Source: Xiphydria camelus (Eukaryota; Arthropoda; Insecta; Hymenoptera; Xiphydriidae). From it: DNA of 64,000 nt. The stretch lies in contig OY783201.1 of NCBI GenBank assembly GCA_963678675.1, positions 14,594,573-14,658,572 on the forward strand, written 5' to 3'. A model generated the notes under the pieces. That model ran no database searches and was not told the DNA's origin. It worked only from the letters and a program-made list of their open reading frames with translations. The stretch's first letter is position 1. Every line of letters begins with the position of its first letter. Made by a program: the position numbers and the translations under genes. This document shows, in pieces, positions 46,101 to 58,100 of the stretch.

Positions 46101-49100
46101 ACACCAACGGCTTATTTAGTTAGTAGTTACTTTTGACGTTAACGAATTTATAATACAATTGCCCAAGTGGATTGCGCGATATAACCCGTAAGAGAGAGAG
46201 GGTAATTATTTTTCCATAAAAGGTGAAAGATATTTGAGCCGTTGAAAACGAGAATGGTGCAAGTCACATTTCATGTAAGCTGAGATTATTTGACTGCAAA
46301 GTTAAGTACAATTTGAAAAATCTGTCTAGATGATACAAACAGATATTTTAAATCATACATATATGTGTTTTATATCATCTAGGCAGATTTTTCAAATTGT
46401 ACTTAGGTAACTTTGCAGTCAAATAATCTCAGCTTACATGAAATGTGTGACTTACACCATTCAGGTTTTCAACGGGTCATTTTATTTTCATGGATAGAAA
46501 ATCAATGTATACATTAAGAGAGATTATTAAAAAAAAAGAACATAATATAAATCTCAAATCCGTAAAGATTTCCATTGAAAGAATGGTTTCCCCCTGCGGA
46601 ATCATAGAGTTAACGAAGCCTAGAACATCCTGGCTTATATTTTATACGTGATAAGAAGTATACCCGATAACAAAAATTCGTAGCCGCTATGCGCGGAAGA
46701 AGTGAACATTCGATACTGATGGGTAGAAAAGGAAATAAAACGAGTAATCAACAATAGTAATACCATGACATTTTATTCAATTCTGTTTATTTCTTCAGAA
46801 TTTATAAGAGAAACTATAGGTTTGTGGTATCTGAAATATGGTATTTCTGGATCGGTGTTCATTTTTATTACGTAACTCATTACGCAAAAAGTCAACCAAA
46901 GGTTCGGCTTCCTTGGAAGGGAAGCTAACATTGAAGTCTTCACTTAATAGCATTGTAACTTTGTCGTAATTATTTTCAAGTAATTGTGCACTATCGCGAG
47001 TATAAGCCAGTAGAACCTCATAACCCCTTTCTGCATGATTTTTATAAATTCCATGAAAAAAATATATATAACAGCTTTTTGCCCCTATTATTCATCAGAA
47101 AAATAATTAAAAAAATATTTATGAAAAAATAAACATTTATTTTAAAAAAATTATTTATGCCGTATATGGTACACCATACACAGGAACAATAACGTACGTA
47201 CAATTGACTACTACATATAACTTTTTCATATATATAACAGTCAAGAAGATTTACAACGATTTATAACAGATGGTTACACACATCACACACAGGTAAGTAT
47301 CAGCGTATGTGCCATATAAGGTACAAGATGCAGGATGGGGATAAATGAATTAGACGATTTAGGGAATTGCTTGATTCGGTGAAATATAAGTAGCTATAAT
47401 TAAAATCGTTTAACCATTGTCCCAAACGCATCGAGCAGCACACATTTCATCAATTTCTGTTGCATAATTAGCAGATACATCAATATTTGATATTGTGTGA
47501 ATTTTATTTTCTCTCGCCATTTTCGAGTTCGTTCTGTACTAGTTTTAGCTGGTGCCTTCGTTATCGTTTTTTTACACGTTGCCTGTCACGATAATTCGGA
47601 ATGCGATTGGCATTTAAAGACTGTGCACAGGCTTGACAAACTTTTGTTTTTTTTTAATATCAATTTCTGGATCTACACTTTTCAATAATTCGACGTATTT
47701 TGTATCTGCATTTTTCAAGTCGTCCTTGAACCATAAACGATCAACTACAGGCACACCGAGCCGAAAGGATTGTTCTTACATTTTTTTTTGAATTCAATAT
47801 GAATCTTTTTATGGGCATTAAATTTAGTGTAAGGAATGTCATGTTCATGGGATGTATTTTTAATGACATTGGATCCTCTAGCAACTTGAAAATCTTCTGC
47901 ACTCTTCAGTGTTTTGGACCGGTGTTGATCTACAATAAATTAGCTGATACATCAATATTTGATATATATTGTGTGAATTTTATTCTCCCTCTCCATTCTC
48001 GAGTTTGTTCTATATTAGTTTTAGCTGGTGCCTTCGTTATCAGTTTTTTTAAACGTTGCTTATTACGATACTCTTTTGACCGTTGTACTGCTGTTTTTGC
48101 CATAATAATTACCTATAAATTAATATACACACGAAAGAATGTTCAGTATTCATTGACGTTTACGAAATTGAAGAAGTTTAGAATTTTTTGTTTTACTATT
48201 TTCGTTATTTAAAACTCAATCATGTTTATCCAATGTTTATTTATTATATCAATACAAACTTAAGTTACTTGATACATTTTTTAAAAGCAGTTTAAAACAA
48301 ATGAAGGGTCCAGTGGAAAAACGATGAGGTTCCATATTTCTAAAAGTTGAGAAACACGGCATTTAAAGTTTCACAACGCGCGGGAGAGTCCACTGTGCCG
48401 CCTATTTTCAACCACAGTTTTGAGTGGAATCTCATTGTTTGTCCCCTGTAAGGTTTGGTATATTGATACTCCATGTTACAAGCTAACAGATGCCGCTAAA
48501 ATATTGATTTCGAAAAAAATGGAACCTCATCGTTTTTCCACTGGACCCTTCAAATATTTTAATAAGAAACAATGAAAGATATAAAACACAAATAAAAATT
48601 GAACGCTTAAAACACAAGAAAAACTCGGTAGAGCAAAGACAACATAAAATATTTCGTAGCGATAAAGCACGCAAATACTCCTCTCTCTCAATTGCGCAGG
48701 TCGGCTACGTAGTGCATGAGTAGCGACCGTACTACGCACGGTCGAGAGCGCTAGAGAGAGTGGGGATATAACGCTAATTTCATTTCATAGCGCTAGAGTG
48801 GAGATGTGATGCTCTTTTGTTCCATCTCGCATGATTTCACTACCCTTAGCAGAGAAGTTTCAGTTCAAAAGTTTCACTTCAAAAACGATTTGATCTGACC
48901 ATATATGAGGAGCAGACTTTCAAAAAGCAGTTTATCCATGTTAGCATTTTTTTTAGGAGAGGCGAAAAACGGCCCTTCTTTTAGGAAATAACATTAAGCT
49001 TTCAAACGTATGCAATCAATTGGGAAAAAATATAATATATTTTTATGGTCATATATAATTGGATATAAATTAAATTCAAAATTTGTCTCTATCTGATTTT

Positions 49101-52100
49101 ATATGAAAAACTACGAGTACATATCATCAAATATAAGTATATATGACCTGATAAGATTTGATATAATCCGATCAAAAATGTTCAACTTTATTCAGATCTA
49201 AATGTGTGTAATCATATGTGACGAAACACCTGATCATATGTCATTCATCTGATCATTCATGAATTTTCATATATGATCAGATAAAGATAAATTTCGGATC
49301 TAATTATATCCAATTATATAATCATATATGATTATGCAGTATGTAATGGCTAAGAGTTGAAACAGGAGGATCCTAATTCTATTCAGAGTTCACACACTGA
49401 TCAAAATGACATGATTTTCTACGATTCTCGATCCTTGGAACCCTCTTGGCTTCCAACTTTTTATCAGTATGAGGGGATTATAGGAAGTCATACCATTGGT
49501 CAATATATAAACTCTAAACAAAATTAAGTTTCTCCCATTTCAATCCTTTCGGCCATTGCACCCTATATATGACCATATTTACCTGAAAATAGTTAATTAG
49601 AGCAACGTTTTAATTTTCAACTTTTATGGCAACCTTGCTAGAACTCAACACGATACTCTCTTGCAAATCGCTTCGATGGAATGGATTTTTTCTTTTCATT
49701 TAAATAATTGTGCAATTCTAATTTTCTTATGCACAAAAGAATGAACATATGTAATACAAATTATCAAGACCTGGAACACCTTCTGCACAGCCTATCCCAG
49801 AATCACTACAAATCCCATTGATGGTATGACGTCCTCATAATAATTTAAGTAACGAAATAACAACGGATCGATACTCTTCAAATGAAAGTAACGGAATAAC
49901 AACGGATCGATGCTCTTCAAATGAAAGATTACTTGGGTTAACCAATTCTAGCTGAAATTTAATGGGCATTCGGATGTGACAGTTGTCTGACAGATCCCTT
50001 GTAAGAATTTAACGTATATCTAGTATCAGGAAAACTAATTTAAAACTATCATCGTTTCAAGTTTTTGATAAGCGGAGAAAGGAAAAAATATCGGACGTCA
50101 TATTTATACTAAGAGAGGATTAGAAAATTTATTTCTTGCGCTGAGGCTATTACGTAAAATTCCGATGCGTATTTCTGGCATGTATCACATCGAAGTTTTC
50201 ATCGTATTTCTACGTTGTACTTCTACTGTCCTGCTGTTCTAGTCGTCCAGATACGCTAGACACGCTTCATCATTTGGATGTGTATGTATCATCATATGAA
50301 GATAATGATATACATAAAATTTACTCGCAAAATTAGATTTGCGTTTTTCAAGAAAATCATGAAAGAATGCTTTGATTATTATTCATTGTCAACATATTTT
50401 AATTTTCTTAGTCATTGTATCTTCCCTCACGAAAATGTTATATGTTTGAGACTAGAAGGCTCTGCCCCCTGGGAGCTTTGCTCCCTAACCTCTGGGGGGC
50501 TATCGCCCCCTCGCCTATTCGGAGGTGCATGCGGATTGCTCGCGCCGCTACGCAGGGTTTCCTAGGCTAGCGGTACCGTAACAGAGCGGTCGCTATGTCG
50601 CGTTGTCCTTATTTTGCACGCGTCAAAAAGAAGGACAACGCGACATAGCGGCCGCTCTGTTACGACACCGCTAGCCTAGGAAATCCTGGCTTTTTAGCGG
50701 CCAACGTGCCGGTAGGCGATTGGTGGGGGACGGGGTTTTTGGTCGGTCGGTCGGTCGGTCGGTCGTCGACTCTAGAAAAGGAGGATGGTGGAGGGGAAGG
50801 GAGGAGGAGGAGGAGGAGGAGGAGGAGGAGGAGGAGGAGGAAGAAGAGGAGGAGGGAGGCCGCATAACAACTGTACGTGCTCGCGCATCCAGTCTCAAGG
50901 TCACCGGGGATTTTGGCGACACGGTTTTACCCACGCATTTATTCAAAAACTATTTTATATAATAGAAGAATATAGACAATTTCAATATATTTAATGAATA
51001 TTCAAATATACATATACGTTTTTGCCGCTTTTTGTATAATTCAATTCGCTAGTACTTAAGGGGGGGGGGGGGGGGGTCTAAAAATCAATTTTTTAAATTA
51101 CCTTTTCTTATAGTAAAATATTTAAAGAATGTTGTGTCAAAATTTCAAGTCAATCGGAGCACAACTCTCAGTCATAGACCTTTAAGTCTCCGCTCCTCTA
51201 ATACTGCGGAGTGGCAAGAACTTGGCACTTTAAACGCTTGTTTCTCGAAACCAAGTTTTAAAAGTCCGTGGACATCGTCATTTATTTAAAAACTACTGCA
51301 CCGATTCTTTTCAAATTTTATGCACACTTTCTATATATAAAGTACCAGACCTTTACGTTTTTCTTTTTTTTTGTCACATTAAGGGAGTTTTACAGTAACA
51401 AAATGACGGATTTATTCGTGAAAAAAATCGCAATTTTTACTTCAAACAACCACCAAAAATGTAAAAATGGAAAAAAAAAAGTGAATAAAAACGTAGGGGT
51501 CTAGAAAAACATCTGTTTTAATTAAATTGCTTTGATTTTTTGATTTGAGATAATTCTACGCTGAAATATAGTGTCCACCGCAAATCATCTTTTCTAAAAG
51601 GCGTCCTCGAAAATGCTTCGTCACCGGCTTATTTCTCAATATTTTTCTAAAAAAAAATTACAAAATATTGTTCGAATGATGCTTTATAACATGCAAAACA
51701 TTAAAATATATCTACTTCAACACAATAGCTCTAAAATAAATTCGTAAAAATAGAGGTTTTTTCAACCCTTTAGACCCCCACCCCCACACACACACTTAAA
51801 ACATACTATATATATTTTAAATATATTTTGAGTGTTTTAAAATGTTTTGATTTTATAATGCAGCCATTATTTTTTAAATGCCCATATTTTAATTATATAG
51901 GACATATTTTTTTCCTTCGTACATTCAACATATATTTGAAATATGTGAAAAATATATTTTGAATACTCAAGAAGTATATAAAAAGCGGCAGAAACGTATA
52001 TATTTTGAGTAGGTAGGATAAATCCTGCTTGGTCGGCAGTAAATGGCCACTTATAAAGTAGACTCAGTGATTGGCCACAACTTGCCATTTCAAAAGTATT

Positions 52101-55100
52101 GAGGTGTTCATTCATTGGTAGGTGGCCATTCATTGGTCGGTTTACCTACTTACTTGTTACACGTATATTTGAAATACTTTTTTTTTATATGTCTCAAATA
52201 CATAACTCTTCCGTAGGGTATTAATTAAATCAGAAGTTGATATAGAGCCTGGCAGAGAACGCGATCGCTAACAGCGTGAAAGGAAAAAGCGCGTGAATGA
52301 TTTCAGCCAAATTGCAACAACTCACCACCGCATCCGCATCCATAGAAAGAAAGGCTTCCACATCCGGTTTCTGGAAAAGAGCGACGACCACGTACCTTTC
52401 TCAACGAAGAGAGACCTCTGCATGGACTTCGTGGAAGCGAACACCTCCGGCAACAGATTCCTTAAGAACTTTCTATATATTCTTCATTTCGTGAACAGCG
52501 GCTTCTACATCCCCTTTTTCAAGAAGAGCGTCTTCCAGATATCCACCGCCTGAAGAGTAACATCTTCCACCTTCGTTTCTTCAAGAATATCGCTCTCGCA
52601 AAATATACTGCATCCGCGTATATCATACAGCATCATATAAATGGCTTTGTCTCATGTGGACGTCACAGCTGCAGTCTAAATTGAGCATCATGACTTGATA
52701 TCGGACGGTGTCCCTTGTGCAGGGTTGATTTCGCAAGCTGTATCAAAATCATAGGTAACTGGATTAGAGCATAACTGAGATCCACGTTTGGAAATTAGGA
52801 ATAAAAACAAAATAAGGTTTTCTTACTTGATGCAACAACAGTTTGTGACCCAGGATTGCCCTTATTCGAGTATCTATTTTCTAGATATCTCCAGTGAATG
52901 GAAAAAATCCAGTAAATATCCGCAATGAAGTGGCCTCGTCCACGACGCGAACGCATAACATGCATTAGATAATCGCGCGATGTATCTCCAATTATTCACT
53001 ACTCTGTGCAGCATGAGTCAAATTTTCTAGCAAATAAATAGTCGTACGGCGTAAATGATTAAAACATAATGCTGTTCTATCATGGCCACAGTAATCGAGC
53101 AGCTGCGCGACAAAACGTCTACGAGCAAAAATTTCAAACAAAATATATTTAACATTTTACTTCGAATTTTCTATGTATGTAATTAACTGACCACAATCAG
53201 GACTATCGTCTCGCTATCTTTGTTAGATGACGTAAGCACTAGCAAGATGCTGGAAATGTGACTGCTATTTGCCAGAAAATGTGCTTTGCGTTCGGATAGC
53301 ATTCCATACTAGTGCAACTTATGCTATCTAGGTGCATGTATTCAAGTGGGTTACCGCCATGCACGTATATCTACTTAATATATATTTTCTAAACGTGGAG
53401 CGAAAAGTATAGTTAGTAAAATTGAAAAAGAGAAACAAATTTTCTTTTCACTTCTCCGTTTCCGAGTAGTCATGGTCAGTTTTCACGAAATATATCCCCA
53501 TTGTGGAGCAATCTACATATATATTACCCGGTATTATTCTCTTTTCTCTCCGTTCAGCGACTTCAAAACTTGAAACGATAATACTTCACATATGAGGCAC
53601 CTGGGATACTTCCCTTTACACTTCGACTCATCCAACGAAGACTGTAGTAACTCAAATGTTGTACTTTTTGAATTACAAGTACGAAACAGTAAAACATAAT
53701 GATATCTTACCCAGATAAGAGTCGTATCTCACAAAATAGTAATGTAGGCAACTAACATGTACGTTTAATAGTATCTCCGATTTATGAACACCTTCCGTCG
53801 GAAACTATCGTATCTCAAAAGTACAAAAAATGAGTTACTACAGTCTTCGTTGGACGAGTCGACTTGTAATATATTGGATCCGCGAGACTGCTAAGCTCAA
53901 ATCAGAATAGGTTAACTTAAACGGCTTGGTATTTCAAAAGTTCCAATAGTTTAAAGAAACATCGGTAACCTCGTGCTCAACAACGTACTTTTATTAACTT
54001 TCTCACAGTGTGAAAATCAACATTTATGTAACTTTTTCTCACCAATCTCATACTCTTCTTACTGTTAGTAACTGAGGTATTTAAAATGTTGTATTCTTAG
54101 GATTAGTAACAATCATTGTCGACTTTGAAAAAATTACTAAATGGGCTAGTCTTTTTCTTATTGTTAGTTTAATTGAATACTATTACGGTTATTATGAAAG
54201 TTATGTTTCAATTGTCACGTTCACTTTAATACTTCGAAGCGGTTTATACCTATTGCTTAAGACAATAAGTGTACCATTTATTACAAAAATTTTGGCACAT
54301 ATTCTACCTTTAGGCTAACGATCTCTTGCTTTTGTCGAGTATAAATAAGCCCTGCAAAAGGTTAACATACGGGATTGACGACCTCGTAAAAGTTCGAGCC
54401 TCCACTATACTACCCAATTAATTTTTATTTTAGCCTCGCTTGCAATGAGATATACTATAATCAGATTATCTGATATCCGCTCTTAAAAATATATAAACTG
54501 TTATTCTCTGAAATGTATTGAAGTTGCATAACAATTGAGTGGAAATGTTAAATTATATCATTTAATAAAGTCGTATACGAGTATGTGAGCGAATTTTGGA
54601 TACACCTTTAAAATAGTGAAATATCATGCGCCCAATTATAATATAAACAAGCTCGATTATACCACGTAACAACATTACTAATTTCCAGAAATTCAACAAG
54701 AACAAATATTATAAAAATAGAAATAAAAGTCGTATGTTTGTTTCGTCGGATTATTTTGAGCACTATCCTTTAACAATTTGATACAATTGAGGTTCTATAT
54801 GCAAAAATAATTATATACGATAATTATTTAGTTTGTATACCGGTTTCTATATAAGTTCACACAGTGCATATTTATCAAACAGAAACTTGTCCTTTTTTAT
54901 TTGAAGTAGGGTAAACCCAAATTCTGTAAGGAAACTATGGCGAGGCGACAGGGGGAGATTACGAGATATATCTCATTAGTTTGGCCAAACTTCGTAGATT
55001 TATTCAGGAGCACTTATTTATTTAACTTGAACGCTTCTCAGTCATCAAGCCGCGGTGATGATCCATTGAGCAACTGATCTACTAACATTATGTCCACAGC

Positions 55101-58100
55101 TTCAATCTCGTCTACTACGATATTATTTATCGAATACTGTAATAAGGTAGTTCTGCTACTTTGAAGCTCACTAAATATTTGCGCAATTTCAATTTGCTTG
55201 TCAGTCAAGAACTACTTCATGGAGAGAGCTATGTGCGCTGGTGCTTTATTTTTTTATGACACAGGAAAAATATAATTTATCCAAACACTGCGCGCGGTAT
55301 GATTTATTTTCTACAATACAGTCTTGTTATTTTATAATTACACCACAAATGTTTGGCTTTTGCGGTGATTTTCAAAACAGTTATGGGTATTACTACTCTT
55401 GGCTCCCGAGAGGTAACCGCGTCCAAAATTAGTAATTTACCGACGTTTCACAAACATTACAGTTTGCTTCATCAGGACTGGTGTCCTGCTGATACTGAGA
55501 CGTCCTATACTGGGCGTTCCTTTTTCATATTGCTCACCCCCCTTTAACTACCACTACCCCATCCATCGAGGGGGCTGATGAGTGCGCAGCTAGCTAGCGC
55601 ACAGCATTCTCGATCAACTGGCAAGACTAGTTAGAATTGCCAGCTGATCGATCCTGGAATCACCTAAAGAGAAGATACCCCTGCCCGAGAAAAAAACGAT
55701 ATATAATCAGATACGATCATATATGATCACTTATATCTGATCAGACCCGAATTTGTCTCGATCTGATCATATACGATCATATCTAACCAAATCTGAACAG
55801 ATCTGCTCAGATAATATACTTTAACAGATCGATACAATCGAAAATAAATCGCCAAATAGCAAATAAACCAACGGTTTATATTATAAATTGATATTATCGA
55901 ACAAAAAAGAAACACAAAAATTAGAGTCCACCTTGTAATCGAGCGTAAATCTTTTCTTTCTGAGCCCATTCAACTACTGTCCGCACTTTTTGCTGCTCAA
56001 CTTCATTGACCGGCCGGTGTCATCGAGCCTTCATCTGCTGCGCGCTCCTGTATGAGGTATACCCAAAGACGATAAATTTATCGGACCCGCTTTCAATCGG
56101 TGAAATTTAAGATCGATGATTGGTAGAATTATTTTTTTTCGACCAATTACGAGCTCCAAAATTCGTAGATTGAAAGCGAGTCGGACGGATTCATGGTCCT
56201 TGAGTATATATACTTTACAAGATACGTTTCGAGTTATAAAGGAGCGATACGCTTTGAAGGTCAACTTCTTTGAGCTTCTCTGAGCTGTCAGTCATGCATG
56301 CATTGTTCATATATGCCATTAAAATTATTTATATATTAAATTGTACTTTCCTACTGAAGTTTTGGACTTTTGTTGCAGTCCAAATATACTCAAAATGAAC
56401 TATGATTTGGCAAATTTGTTTTGTATCGGGCAGTTGAGTGTCTGACAAAGAAACCCTTATACGTTCATCTGGCTTAATTAGATCTAATTATACATGATCA
56501 TATTGGATTATATGTAATTATTTTTTTTCGGATGGCATCCTCAGAAATATATAGCATCCTCTGTGCTTGCGGAAAAGTATATATAGGAGAAGCCGGAAGG
56601 AAAATCAGTACTAGAAAGAAAAAAACATAAAAGGTATACTAGACTGAAGTAGGTTTTCATATCGGTAATAGCAGAGCATAGACTAGAGATTGGCCACCAA
56701 ATACTCTGAAAACGAAAAAAAATCCTTGTAAACACTAAAGGTTTCTTCGCTAGAAAGAACTACGAAGTAATAGAAATGAATAAACATGCCAATAACTTAA
56801 AGAGGGACAAAGTAGTACGGATAAAACCAATATGGAAGGCTGCAAGCCCGGTATTTTCTCGATCAGCTGGTAATAGGAAATTTGCATAAAATGTTATTAT
56901 GCATGAAACACAGCAGACATAATAGTTAAAGTTATTCAAAACACAGTACCAATAGTAAAAACTAGATAAAAAAACTTCTACCCCAAAAACATTACTTCAA
57001 AAATACTTAGCATGGCCACGCCTCCCCAGTGAAACGCCGCGTTATGGGCGGCACTGGTATCGTGACGTCACTTCATTGTAAACGGTTCGCTTGCGCGCCT
57101 TCTAGTACAGTAGACGGGCCGAGAAAATCAACTTTGTTGTCCACTTTTCTTTACAAGTGTCCGAGTTTTTGTTTCTGATGATTGCAATATTTCATTACCT
57201 TTAAAACAAAACAAAAATCATCGAAAAAAATGAATTTTTAGTGAAGTTAGAATGCGATATATCGAGAACTATTCATCGTAACAAAATGAGATAAAAACCA
57301 ATCGTTTCGTCTTGGAATTCTCTAAATTTTTTCCGCAGTATGTCTCGATAACTTCTCAATAGTTTTCGAGATATTTAACCTGCGCGTCAGCCAACTGCGC
57401 ACCCATCAGCCACCCCGATGGAAGGGGTAGTGGTAGTTGGAGGGGAGTAGCAATATATGATGTCTCAGTATCAGAGGGTCATTAGTCTTGATGAAGGAAA
57501 CTGCAATATTTGCGAAACGCGACAGCTTAGTCATTTTGGACGCGGTTACCACTCGGAAGCCAAAAGTAATAATACTCACAATATATGATTATACCTTTTA
57601 TGGTATATATTAGTCAAAGTTACTTATCTCTTTATTTATGGTCTTTCTAAGTTCTAAGAACCGTGACTGTGAATTAAAAATCTGATTCTTTCAAAAAGTA
57701 AAGTCAGGATAGGAGATGCTTGTAAAAAGTTACAAGTCTTTTTTGATAATTAAAAATAAGCCTGCGAAGTTTCATAAAAATCGATGAGATATATCTCATA
57801 GACTCTCTTCGGAAGAGATAAAGTGGAGAAATCTCGAATATTTAGGGGGTAGTCATTAGAGTTATTGCGTAATCTAACTGTATCATCCTAATATTTTCTA
57901 TTAATCTCCTAACATTTGACTGCACAAAGTTCTTCATTACAATATTAAATATTTAGCTATTCTTCGAAGCCTGAAAAGCAAAGCCTCTGAGAGCAAATGT
58001 TATTTTACTTCATTTGCTAACTAACAAAAGGAAATCGGAATAACTAGGTTACGAATTATTACGAATTTTCAGGGGATTAATTTTAAGCCCAAATGGCTAA

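Larger units (their letters stand above)
55380..57582 (+). mobile_element. Penelope-like element remnant with inverted flanks
   Basis: Left flank 55380-55593 (GGTATTACTACTCTTGGCTC, GTAACCGCGTCCAAAATTAG) is the inverted partner of the right flank 57398-57582 (TTTTGGACGCGGTTACCACT, AAAGTAATAATACTCACAA). Between them lies a GIY-YIG fragment (56535-56885). The GCGCAC, CCCATC and GGTAGTGGTAGTT words also pair. Penelope-like elements carry a reverse transcriptase plus GIY-YIG and often have inverted partial copies at their flanks. No reverse transcriptase is left here. Confidence 0.72.

Noticed and set aside
44249..49926. CRISPR-like array suspicion for repeated words
   Set aside because: Spacing is irregular, words are degenerate and on both strands, and the genome is eukaryotic.
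50671..50994. Glu-, Gly- or Ser-run open frames
   Set aside because: They are produced by the GGA and GGTC microsatellites.
52293..52553. 86-codon open frame with [12 protein letters not shown]
   Set aside because: It overlaps a decayed minisatellite, has a competing frame of equal length and no splice or start context.
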